Origin: Lachnospiraceae bacterium UBA3711 | GTDB taxonomy: Bacteria; Bacillota; Clostridia; Lachnospirales; Lachnospiraceae | Assembly: GCA_002371345.1 (NCBI GenBank) | Contig: DFHY01000077.1 | Span: forward strand, 1 to 6,845 | Length of the DNA: 6,845 nucleotides | Direction: 5' to 3' | Shown here: piece by piece, positions 1 to 5,543 of the stretch | Layout: each line of letters starts with the position of its first letter | Numbering within the stretch: position 1 is the first letter of the stretch | Translations under genes and position numbers: made by a program | Notes under the pieces: generated by a model | What the model saw: only the letters and a program-made list of their open reading frames with translations | Databases searched by the model: none | Told to the model about the DNA's origin: nothing

Positions 1-194
1 TTGACGAACAGGCCGACCTGTCAACACTCGGCTACGGGCCGGCGGGAAAAGCAGATGAAACTGCGGAGGCTGCAGAGAAAGCGGAGGAGCCTGTAGGAAA
101 AATTGAGGAATCTGCAGAGCCTTCCGGAAGTACGGATCTGGCGGCAGTGCTTGCTGAGGAGCTGGAGGCGCCTGCAGATAACGCCGGTTCATAA
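1..194 (+). CDS. C-terminal fragment of an unidentified protein with an acidic Ala/Glu-rich tail
   Basis: An open frame enters from the left edge (first full codon at base 3) and stops at TAA 192-194, giving 63 visible residues. They begin DEQADLSTLGYGP and then become low-complexity, dominated by Ala, Glu, Pro, Gly and Ser, with a net acidic charge. This looks like a disordered C-terminal tail rather than a folded domain, and no catalytic motif is visible. The STLGYGP stretch may be the end of the folded part. I do not recognise the family and assign no function. That it is coding is supported by a clean reading frame and by the strong terminator that starts about 20 bp after the stop codon. 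The gene is convergent with tatD. The N-terminal part lies outside the window. Confidence 0.6.
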   Translation, partial: DEQADLSTLGYGPAGKADETAEAAEKAEEPVGKIEESAEPSGSTDLAAVLAEELEAPADNAGS

Positions 195-214
195 ACATAT
201 GGAATAGTGATTCG

Positions 215-260
215 GGCGGTGGACTTTGCGTCAGACGCAAAAGGTTCACCGCCTTTTTCT
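215..260 (+). terminator. Rho-independent terminator of the upstream + strand gene
   Basis: Outer arms GGCGGTG (215-221) and CACCGCC (247-253) pair perfectly. GAC/GTT continues the stem, and inner arms TTTGCG (225-230) and CGCAAA (236-241) close on a five-base loop, with a two-base bulge on the 3' side. The stem is followed by TTTTTCTT. It ends the unidentified + strand gene. Its T-tract runs into the tatD stop codon, so the convergent genes nearly abut. Read on the - strand, the hairpin is not followed by a T-run, so it should be much weaker as a tatD terminator. Confidence 0.88.
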
Positions 261-1120
261 TACACGCCATACACTTTCCGCGCGTTCTCGAACAGGATCT
301 CAGCGCACTCTTCTGGATCCATCTCCTTCAGGCGCGCTATCGCCTCTATGACATACCGGATGTTCCGTGAATCGTTCCGCTTCCCGCGGTATGGCTCCGG
401 CGAGAGGTACGGGCAGTCCGTCTCTGTCACAAGGTATTCCAAAGGCAGCTCACCCACGACCCGCTTGAGGACTTTCGCGTTTTTGAATGTGACCACGCCT
501 CCGATTCCTATGTGGTATCCCATCTTCACGTACTCTCTGGCGAGTTCAAGGCTTCCTGAGTAGCAGTGTATGATCCCCCCTGTATATCTGCCCTCCTCAT
601 AGTTCTCCCTGATAAGGTCAAATGTGTCCTGCGCCGCGTCGCGGCTGTGTACATTTATCGGAAGCCGAAGCTCATATGCCAGACGCATCTGCTCCCTGAA
701 CCACCGCTGCTGCACCTCTTTTTGTTCCACCATCCAGTGATAATCCAGGCCGATCTCTCCGACACATACACATCTTTCCAACAGGCAGAGATCACGCAGG
801 CGCTGCATAACCTCATCCGCACAGGTGAAACGCATTCCGGACGAGGTCTCCTTTCCCTCGAACACGCCTGTGTCATCAGGATGGATTCCGCATCCCGCGT
901 AAACTCCGGTTCGCGCCGGTTCATTTCCGCTGTCTGAATGCGCGATGCTTCCTGCGTATTTCTCCGCAAGGTCTGCCGATGCCGCCGCGCCTTCAATTGA
1001 GGCTCCCATATTTACGACATACTCCACACCTTCTGCCGCGAGCAGCCCGCCAAGCAGAGCATCCCGGTCATCATCGAAGGCTTCGTCGTCATAGTGGCTG
1101 TGAGTATCAAATATCCGCAT
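260..1120 (-). CDS. tatD: TatD family metal-dependent DNase
   Basis: This is a TatD/YcfH-type hydrolase of the amidohydrolase (TIM barrel) superfamily. Family members are cytoplasmic, metal-dependent exonucleases acting on DNA. Numbered from the chosen start, the metal-ligand pattern is complete: the HxH pair in FDTHSHYD (H7, H9), Glu in GEIGLDYH (E122), His in NVHSRDA (H158), His in IIHCYSG (H185) and Asp in TETDCPYLSP (D235). I chose ATG at 1120 rather than ATG at 1126 because the GGGAGG site is 8 nt from the former and only 2 nt from the latter. The protein is about 286 residues against the usual 255-265. The extra length lies mainly in a polar segment around residues 55-105. It is transcribed away from degV and towards the terminator at 215-260. 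In many Firmicutes tatD lies directly after metG on the same strand; here it is inverted and upstream. Confidence 0.95.
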   Translation of the reverse strand: MRIFDTHSHYDDEAFDDDRDALLGGLLAAEGVEYVVNMGASIEGAAASADLAEKYAGSIAHSDSGNEPARTGVYAGCGIHPDDTGVFEGKETSSGMRFTCADEVMQRLRDLCLLERCVCVGEIGLDYHWMVEQKEVQQRWFREQMRLAYELRLPINVHSRDAAQDTFDLIRENYEEGRYTGGIIHCYSGSLELAREYVKMGYHIGIGGVVTFKNAKVLKRVVGELPLEYLVTETDCPYLSPEPYRGKRNDSRNIRYVIEAIARLKEMDPEECAEILFENARKVYGV

Positions 1121-1128
1121 GGTCATTT

Positions 1129-1134
1129 CCTCCC
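1129..1134 (-). promoter_or_regulatory. tatD ribosome binding site that decides the start
   Basis: The - strand reads GGGAGG, then AA, then ATG ACC ATG. Spacing is 2 nt to the first ATG (1126) and 8 nt to the second (1120). Only the second spacing is normal for a strong Shine-Dalgarno sequence, so translation probably starts at 1120 and the protein begins MRIFDTHSH. Confidence 0.7.
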
Positions 1135-1142
1135 ATATCTAC

Positions 1143-1171
1143 ATTCTACAACAGCCGATCAAGTCAATAAA
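1143..1171 (-). promoter_or_regulatory. Candidate tatD promoter
   Basis: On the - strand TAGAAT (1148-1143) is a reasonable -10 box. The hexamer 17 bp upstream is TTTATT (1171-1166), which is weak. A better -35, TTGACT (1167-1162), is only 13 bp away, which is too short. A start near 1136 would give a leader of about 16 nt containing the ribosome binding site. This is a plausible placement only. Confidence 0.3.
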
Positions 1172-1240
1172 GCAATTCAATGCACACTGTTATGGGCAGT
1201 ACTGAAGATCTGGCCTGTACGCAGGCAGAGTGAATGAGTG

Positions 1241-1283
1241 CCGGCGCTGAATACATCTGCAAGGAGATTGTATATAGCGCCGG
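1241..1283. other. Long imperfect hairpin in the tatD-degV divergent region
   Basis: CCGGCGCT (1241-1248) pairs perfectly with AGCGCCGG (1276-1283). Inside this, ATACATCT (1251-1258) pairs with AGATTGTAT (1265-1273) over 8 bp with one bulged base. The two parts are joined by a G-U wobble and an A-A mismatch, and the hairpin closes on the loop GCAAGG. No T-run follows on either strand, so it is not an ordinary terminator. It lies about 145 nt before degV and 120 nt before tatD. Function is unknown; a leader RNA structure, a protein-binding site or a decayed intergenic repeat are all possible. Confidence 0.5.
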
Positions 1284-1301
1284 AAGCCGAATTCTGATAT
1301 G

Positions 1302-1318
1302 ATGATTGTCGCAATCAT
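1302..1318. other. Small AT-rich hairpin upstream of degV
   Basis: ATGATTG (1302-1308) and CAATCAT (1312-1318) form a perfect 7-bp stem with a TCG loop, followed by TTTTATG. The stem is AT-rich and the T-run short, so it would be a weak terminator at best. It could be an operator-like palindrome. Confidence 0.3.
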
Positions 1319-1343
1319 TTTATGTCTGCAGGAGTTTCACTAT

Positions 1344-1371
1344 ATGATGAAAGGGCCGGAAGCCCTGAAGC
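1344..1371 (+). repeat. Partial copy (R1) of an intergenic repeat, upstream of degV
   Basis: This 28-nt segment matches 2963-2990, after the DUF308 gene, at 24 of 28 ungapped positions. The shared frame is ATGATG, an A/G-rich run, CC, then GAAGC and CTGAAGC. Within it AGGGC (1352-1356) and GCCCT (1362-1366) form a small stem. The GC-rich right half found in the copies before metG and ksgA is absent, so this is a left-end fragment or diverged copy. It ends 54 bp before the degV start codon. Confidence 0.5.
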
Positions 1372-1425
1372 TGAGACGAGCTGCTGTTGGCACAACATAT
1401 CAGATGACAGACAGGGGAGACAAGC

Positions 1426-2337
1426 ATGAGCAAAAGGGTCGCTGTTCTTACAGACAGCAACAGCGGAATCACACAGGAACAAGGCAAGGCGCTGGGCATT
1501 CCGGTGCTTCCTATGCCATTCTATATTAACGACGAGCTGTTCTATGAGGACATCACGCTGACGCAGGAACAGTTCTACCGGTATCTGGAGACAGACGCAG
1601 AGATCCATACCTCGATGCCGGTTGTGGGTGATGTTCTGGACTGCTGGGACCGCCTTCTCAAGGATTATGACGAAGTGGTGTATATCCCGATGTCAAGCGG
1701 TCTGTCAAGCTCCTGCGCAACTGCCGCAACCCTTTCCGATGATTATGACGGAAGGGTTCAGGTTGTCAACAACCAGCGCATCTCGGTCACACAGCGGCAG
1801 TCCGTACTTGACGCTGTAGCGCTGGCTGAGCAGGGATGGGACGCTGCAAGCATCCGGGAGTATCTGGAGAAGACCAAGTTTGATTCCAGCATATACATTT
1901 ACCTGCCGTCGCTCAAATACCTGAAAAAGGGCGGGCGTGTAACAGGCGCCGCGGCTGCGCTGGGTACTCTTCTGAGGATCAAGCCGGTTCTGCAGATCCA
2001 GGGTGAGAAGCTTGACGCCTTCGCCAAGTGCAGGACGGTCAAGATGTCGAAGATGACTATGCTCAAGGCTATAGAGGACGATATCCGCGACAGATTCCAT
2101 GCGGCCGATGATCCTGATTCCATCTGGATCTCCGGAGCTTATTCCGGCAGCCGTGACGAAGAAGTCGAAGAATGGCTCTCTGAGATTCGCGCGGCCTATC
2201 CGGGAAAGAATGTCATCATGCAGCCGCTGTCATTGTCCATCTCCTGCCACATAGGACCGGGCGCCCTTGCGGTCACCTGCACGAAGAAGCTCCCGGAGAA
2301 CACGGATGAGAGCGCATGCCGGCCTGATGTCCAGTAA
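1426..2337 (+). CDS. DegV family fatty-acid-binding protein
   Basis: This is a DegV-family protein (EDD fold). Family members bind a single fatty acid; the FakB subgroup presents it to the kinase FakA for phosphorylation and entry into phospholipid synthesis. Visible hallmarks are TDSNSG at residues 9-14, TSMP at 62-65, the SSGLS loop at 90-94, LKKGGRVTG at 166-174 and HIGPGALAV at 275-283. The family's Thr/Ser, SSGLS serine and C-terminal His that hold the lipid carboxylate are therefore present. Length is 303 residues against about 280; the excess is a short polar C-terminus. No signal peptide or membrane segment is seen, so it should be cytoplasmic. ATG 1426 follows AGGGGAG (1413-1419) at 6 nt. 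The DUF308 gene follows after 37 bp and is probably co-transcribed. No fakA-like kinase is in the window, so a FakB role is inference, and subgroup choice is uncertain. Confidence 0.93.
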   Translation: MSKRVAVLTDSNSGITQEQGKALGIPVLPMPFYINDELFYEDITLTQEQFYRYLETDAEIHTSMPVVGDVLDCWDRLLKDYDEVVYIPMSSGLSSSCATAATLSDDYDGRVQVVNNQRISVTQRQSVLDAVALAEQGWDAASIREYLEKTKFDSSIYIYLPSLKYLKKGGRVTGAAAALGTLLRIKPVLQIQGEKLDAFAKCRTVKMSKMTMLKAIEDDIRDRFHAADDPDSIWISGAYSGSRDEEVEEWLSEIRAAYPGKNVIMQPLSLSISCHIGPGALAVTCTKKLPENTDESACRPDVQ

Positions 2338-2361
2338 ACAGCATATTCGATAAACAGGAAG

Positions 2362-2369
2362 AAGGTGAG
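2362..2369 (+). promoter_or_regulatory. Ribosome binding site supporting a TTG start
   Basis: AAGGTGAG lies 5 nt before TTG 2375. No in-frame ATG or GTG lies nearby that would keep the first membrane helix intact, so this site fixes the start of the DUF308 gene. Confidence 0.65.
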
Positions 2370-2374
2370 CTCAT

Positions 2375-2950
2375 TTGAAAAGGCTTCTGAACGACGTATC
2401 CGTTTCCAGCGTGTTCATAGCGATCATAGGGCTGATTCTGATTATTATGCCTTCCCTGACCAACAGAATAATTGTGTACGGGATCGGCATAGCCCTGCTT
2501 ATATACGGCATCGGCCGTATCATAAGATACATGAAGAGGGATGCCGCCTACGCCATGGTGGATCATGACATGTCCGCAGGCCTCATATGCATAGTCTCCG
2601 GCCTGTTCATGCTTCTGTACTCGTCTGTAGTGATCAGAATCCTGCCTTATCTGTTCGGCCTCTTTCTGATCTTCGGCGGCGCAAGGTCGATCCAGGCCGC
2701 TTTTGATGTGAGAAGATTTCACGGAGCGCACTGGAAGCTGCATCTCGTTGTCGGAGTGATATTCATTTTCTTCGGATTTGAAGCGATCCGCAATCCTTTC
2801 GGCTACGCGAAGCTTCTTACCCGGTTTGTCGGAACCGGCCTGCTGCTTCTCGGAATCTACAGGTTCCTGTCCAACCGCAGGCTGAAGGAGCTCAGATCCG
2901 AATTCATGTCTGAGCCGGATATTATCGACCAGGATTCGGTCAAGAGATAG
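2375..2950 (+). CDS. DUF308/HdeD-like six-helix membrane protein
   Basis: This is a 191-residue integral membrane protein. Six hydrophobic stretches are visible at about residues 9-27, 32-51, 67-87, 90-110, 119-137 and 147-165, separated by short loops. The paired-helix pattern, with glycines followed by Arg/Lys after each second helix (YGIGRIIRYMKR, FGGARSIQAAF), matches the DUF308 repeat architecture of HdeD-type proteins. HdeD in enteric bacteria is linked to acid resistance, but most Firmicutes members have no known role, and none is claimed here. The C-terminal 25 residues are charged and probably cytoplasmic. Translation starts at TTG 2375. It lies 37 bp behind degV on the same strand, and no terminator is seen between them. 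The stop codon is followed within 10 bp by the inverted-repeat element at 2960-3129. A long - strand frame over this gene (2273-2971) looks like an antisense shadow. Confidence 0.85.
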   Translation: MKRLLNDVSVSSVFIAIIGLILIIMPSLTNRIIVYGIGIALLIYGIGRIIRYMKRDAAYAMVDHDMSAGLICIVSGLFMLLYSSVVIRILPYLFGLFLIFGGARSIQAAFDVRRFHGAHWKLHLVVGVIFIFFGFEAIRNPFGYAKLLTRFVGTGLLLLGIYRFLSNRRLKELRSEFMSEPDIIDQDSVKR

Positions 2951-2959
2951 TGATTTTAT

Positions 2960-3129
2960 ACTATGATGCAAAGGCCAGAAGCTCTGAAGCCGGGGCAGAC
3001 TTGTTGAGCCGCGCGCGGTAGCTTGCCGGAGGCGAAAAAGGGCGCCGGATGTCCAGCGGACGTCCGCTTAGCGCCGGCCGGAGCGGAGCGAAGACTTGCG
3101 AAGCAGCGAAGCGATCCCTGCATCATAGT
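2960..3129. repeat. 170-bp intergenic element (R2) with 11-bp terminal inverted repeats
   Basis: ACTATGATGCA (2960-2970) and TGCATCATAGT (3119-3129) are perfect inverted repeats bounding a GC-rich interior. Inside are the palindromes CCGCGCGCGG (3009-3018) and AGCGGACGTCCGCT (3055-3068); the latter is framed by GGCGC (3041-3045) and GCGCC. The right arm at 3083-3117 matches 5335-5369 at 32 of 35 positions. The left arm resembles 1344-1371. No convincing reading frame exists in it and no target-site duplication is clear. It begins 9 bp after the DUF308 stop codon and ends 58 bp before metG. It could be a MITE-like non-autonomous element or a REP-like structured intergenic repeat. The interior folding would be stronger as RNA than a simple MITE requires. 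Confidence 0.7.
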
Positions 3130-3131
3130 TT

Positions 3132-3155
3132 GGGGCAAAATATACTTTTGACCCC
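3132..3155 (+). other. Hairpin in the metG leader
   Basis: GGGGCAAAA (3132-3140) pairs with TTTTG plus CCCC (3146-3155) over 9 bp with a single bulged A; the loop is TATAC. It sits directly after the R2 element and 17 bp before the metG ribosome binding site. It has no adjacent T-run. The loop region AAAATATACTTTT also resembles a -10 box (TATACT, 3141-3146), but no good -35 is seen, so either reading is tentative. No T-box consensus is present in this leader. Confidence 0.35.
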
Positions 3156-3187
3156 GATATCATATAGTTTTAAGGAGATAACAGCAC

Positions 3188-5311
3188 ATGTCACAAAAGG
3201 GACCTTATTACATTACAACAGCAATCGCTTATTCCTCGGGAAAGCCGCATATCGGCAACACTTATGAAGCCGTGCTGGCCGACGCCATCGCCCGCTTCAA
3301 AAGAGCTGAGGGTTACGATGTGGTGTTCCAGACCGGAACAGACGAGCATGGCCAGAAGAACGAGATCAAGGCCGCGGAAGCCGGTATGACTCCTCAGGCT
3401 TTTGTAGATCAGAACTCCGGAGTCATCCGGCAGATCTGGGATCTGATGGGAACAAGCTACGACCGCTTCGTCCGCACGACCGATCCTGAGCACAAGAAGA
3501 AGGTTCAGAAGATATTCAAGAAGCTCTACGATCAGGGGGACATTTACAAAGGAGCCTACGAAGGCTGGTACTGCACTCCCTGTGAATCCTTCTGGACCGA
3601 GAGCCAGATCGTCGACGGCAAATGTCCCGACTGCGGACGTCCGGTCACCAAGGCGCAGGAAGAGGCGTATTTCTTCAAGATGAGCAAGTACGCCGACCGC
3701 CTGATCGAGCATATCAATACCCATCCGGAGTTCATTCAGCCCGTCGCGCGCAAGAATGAGATGATGAACAACTTCCTGCTGCCCGGTCTTCAGGATCTGT
3801 GCGTCAGCAGAACTTCATTTACATGGGGCATCCCGGTGGACTTCGATCCGAAGCATGTCGTGTACGTATGGCTCGACGCGCTCAGCAACTACATCACCTT
3901 CGCCGGATACGATCCGGACGGCTCTACAGACGAATACGGAAAGTACTGGCCCGCGGACCTTCATCTGATCGGCAAGGACATCATCAGGTTCCATACCATT
4001 TACTGGCCGATCTTCCTGATGGCGCTCGGCGAGCCGCTTCCGAAGCAGGTCTTCGGTCATCCGTGGCTGCTGATGGGCGACGGCAAGATGAGCAAGTCAA
4101 AGGGAAATGTCCTGTACGCGGATGAACTGACCGATATCTTCGGCGTCGACGCGGTACGCTGCTTCGTCCTGCATGAGATGCCATTTGAAAATGACGGCGT
4201 TATCACCTGGGATCTGTGTGTCGAGCGCTTCAACTCGGATCTGGCCAATACCCTCGGCAATCTGGTGAACCGCACGATCTCCATGACCAACAAATACTTC
4301 GGCGGCGTTGTCAGGCAGACCGGCGTGACGGATCTGGAGGTTGCGCCTGCCGGCGTGACAAGCGAGGGGCAGACCGGAAGCATCGATGAGGATCTGAAGA
4401 CGATAGTGCTTCAGGCTCCGAAGGCGGTCACGGAAAAGATGGATAAGCTGCGAGTGGCGGACGCCATCAGCGAGATATTCAATCTCTTCAAGAGATGCAA
4501 TAAGTACATTGACGAGACGGCGCCCTGGGTGCTGGCGAAGGGTGAGGACGAGCTGACAAAGAACCGTCTGAGCGAGGTTCTGTACAACCTGGTCGAATCT
4601 ATAGCTGTCGGCGCTGAGCTGCTCGAGTCATTTATGCCCGATACCAGCGCTAAGATTCTCAGCCAGCTGAACGCCGCGAAGCGCGGTCTCGACAATATGG
4701 ACAGGTTCGGTCAGTATCCATCCGGCACCAGCGTGACAGACAAGCCGCAGATCCTCTTCCAGAGGCTGAAGGCGGAGGACGTCGAGGCAGCCATCGCAAA
4801 GAAGCACCCTGAGAGCGCTCAGGCAGCTGAGGGCAAAGGGAAAGCGGCAGCGGCAGGTAAGGCTGAATCCGGAAGTGATAAGAAAGGCCAAAAGAGCGCT
4901 GCAGCTACGGATAAGGCTGAATCCGGAAGTGATAATAAGGCTTCAGGGAATGCCGCTTCTGCCGGTTCTGAAACCGAGACGAAGCCTGAGATTTCCATCG
5001 ACGATTTCGCGAAGCTTCAGATCCAGGTCGGAGAAGTCATCGCCTGCGAAGAGGTCAAGAAGTCCAGAAAGCTTCTATGCAGCCAGGTGAAGATCGGAAG
5101 CTCCACACGCCAGATCCTCTCCGGCATCAAGCAGTGGTACACGCCTGAGCAGATGGTCGGAAAGAAGGTGCTCGTCATCACCAACCTCAAGCCGGCAAAG
5201 CTCGCCGGTATGATGAGTGAGGGAATGATCCTCTGCGCGGAGGACGGGCAGGGACGCCTTAGTCTCGTCAGCCCCGAGTCTGATGTAGACAATGGAGCCC
5301 AGGTCCGCTGA
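3188..5311 (+). CDS. metG: Methionyl-tRNA synthetase with C-terminal tRNA-binding domain
   Basis: This cytoplasmic class I synthetase charges tRNA-Met using methionine and ATP. The Rossmann catalytic domain spans about 1-360, with the HIGH-type signature as HIGN (21-24), GTDEHGQK (50-57) and KMSKS (300-304). One zinc knuckle is formed by C129/C132 and C146/C149 (CTPC and CPDC). The helical anticodon-binding domain covers about 361-530 and includes the NKYIDETAPW motif (438-447). A low-complexity Ala/Lys/Ser/Gly linker runs about 541-603. An EMAP/CsaA-type OB-fold tRNA-binding domain runs about 605-707 (DDFAKLQIQVGEV, LKPAKLAGMMSEGM), the module that usually dimerises the enzyme and aids tRNA capture. 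Length is 707 residues, somewhat above the 640-660 common for this architecture, because of the linker. ATG 3188 follows AAGGAG (3172-3177) at 10 nt. A terminator lies at 5398-5433. Neither a T-box nor an S-box leader was recognised. Confidence 0.97.
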   Translation: MSQKGPYYITTAIAYSSGKPHIGNTYEAVLADAIARFKRAEGYDVVFQTGTDEHGQKNEIKAAEAGMTPQAFVDQNSGVIRQIWDLMGTSYDRFVRTTDPEHKKKVQKIFKKLYDQGDIYKGAYEGWYCTPCESFWTESQIVDGKCPDCGRPVTKAQEEAYFFKMSKYADRLIEHINTHPEFIQPVARKNEMMNNFLLPGLQDLCVSRTSFTWGIPVDFDPKHVVYVWLDALSNYITFAGYDPDGSTDEYGKYWPADLHLIGKDIIRFHTIYWPIFLMALGEPLPKQVFGHPWLLMGDGKMSKSKGNVLYADELTDIFGVDAVRCFVLHEMPFENDGVITWDLCVERFNSDLANTLGNLVNRTISMTNKYFGGVVRQTGVTDLEVAPAGVTSEGQTGSIDEDLKTIVLQAPKAVTEKMDKLRVADAISEIFNLFKRCNKYIDETAPWVLAKGEDELTKNRLSEVLYNLVESIAVGAELLESFMPDTSAKILSQLNAAKRGLDNMDRFGQYPSGTSVTDKPQILFQRLKAEDVEAAIAKKHPESAQAAEGKGKAAAAGKAESGSDKKGQKSAAATDKAESGSDNKASGNAASAGSETETKPEISIDDFAKLQIQVGEVIACEEVKKSRKLLCSQVKIGSSTRQILSGIKQWYTPEQMVGKKVLVITNLKPAKLAGMMSEGMILCAEDGQGRLSLVSPESDVDNGAQVR
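4858..4935 (+). repeat. In-frame direct repeat in the metG linker
   Basis: A 24-bp sequence starting TAAGGCTGAATCC is present twice without mismatch, at 4858-4881 and 4912-4935, offset by 54 bp (18 codons). Both copies encode KAESGSD in the linker between the anticodon-binding and tRNA-binding domains. The intervening bases are a diverged Lys/Gly/Ala/Ser stretch. It looks like a segmental duplication in a region free of folding constraint. Confidence 0.8.
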
Positions 5312-5314
5312 GAT

Positions 5315-5382
5315 CATTATGATGGCCGGGAAGCGCGGAGCGCAGTCTTGCGAAGCATCGAAGCGATCCGCACATTATGGCC
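5315..5382. repeat. Compact copy (R3) of the intergenic repeat between metG and ksgA
   Basis: The left part reads CATTATGATGGCC then GGGAAGC (from 5315). The right part at 5335-5369 matches the right arm of the 2960-3129 element at 32 of 35 positions, including TTGCGAAGCA and CGAAGCGATCC. CATTATGGCC (5373-5382) repeats the left end directly with three bases missing. In effect this copy joins the two ends of the longer element without its roughly 90-bp interior. It begins 3 bp after the metG stop codon, again at the 3' end of a gene. Confidence 0.65.
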
Positions 5383-5397
5383 AAAGACATCAAAATG

Positions 5398-5433
5398 CCT
5401 CTTCTGACATTCCGGGAGAGGTGTTTTTATTCT
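5398..5433 (+). terminator. Probable Rho-independent terminator of metG
   Basis: CCTCTTCT (5398-5405) pairs with GGGAGAGG (5414-5421), with two G-U pairs and an eight-base loop. TGTTTTTATTCTT follows immediately. The upstream AAAATG (5392-5397) can extend the stem into the T-tract, as in many bidirectional terminators. It lies 86 bp after the metG stop codon. Confidence 0.65.
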
Positions 5434-5440
5434 TCCTCGC

Positions 5441-5514
5441 GCAAGTCTCGCAAGCGAGTCTTGCCATGAAAGATGCTCTTTCATGACCGTATGCGCCGCC
5501 GGGCGAAGGCGGCG
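5441..5514 (+). other. Three hairpins in series in the ksgA leader
   Basis: Hairpin 1 (5441-5464) has 11-base arms GCAAGTCTCGC and GCGAGTCTTGC with one central mismatch and a nominal AA loop, so its innermost pair would have to open. Hairpin 2 (5465-5485) follows with no gap: CATGAAAGA and TCTTTCATG pair perfectly around TGC. Hairpin 3 (5494-5514) pairs CGCCGCC with GGCGGCG around GGGCGAA. The ksgA ribosome binding site starts about 17 nt later. No T-run follows any of them, so they are not plain terminators. They may form a structured leader or belong to a multi-hairpin intergenic repeat; no known riboswitch was recognised. Confidence 0.6.
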
Positions 5515-5543
5515 GAATGAAGATTACCTAAAAGGAACATAAC

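Noticed and set aside
207..563. A 118-codon + strand frame starting with GTG inside the terminator
   Set aside because: It overlaps the 3' end of tatD antisense, lacks a ribosome binding site, and starts within the terminator hairpin.
1299..1529. A 76-codon + strand frame running into degV
   Set aside because: It overlaps degV in another frame, has no ribosome binding site at its start, and crosses two palindromes.
2273..2971. A 232-codon - strand frame covering the DUF308 gene
   Set aside because: It is antisense to a gene with six clear membrane helices and a good ribosome binding site. Its product is rich in His, Gln and Ser with no recognisable domain, typical of a shadow frame.
2960..3129. 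Complete insertion sequence
   Set aside because: At 170 bp with no transposase frame and no clear target duplication it cannot be an autonomous IS; it is listed as a repeat element only.
2956..3138. A 60-codon - strand frame spanning the R2 element
   Set aside because: Its composition reflects the GC-rich repeat and no family resemblance is visible; the inverted-repeat structure explains the region better.
2951..3187. T-box or S-box riboswitch controlling metG
   Set aside because: The AGGGTGGNACCGCG T-box core and the S-box conserved core are absent; the gap is occupied by the R2 repeat and one small hairpin.
5348..5378. Promoter within the shared repeat arm (TTGCGA, 19 bp, CATTAT; also 3096-3126)
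   Set aside because: The geometry recurs in both copies, but the spacing is long and the hexamers weak; recurrence follows simply from the repeat being shared.
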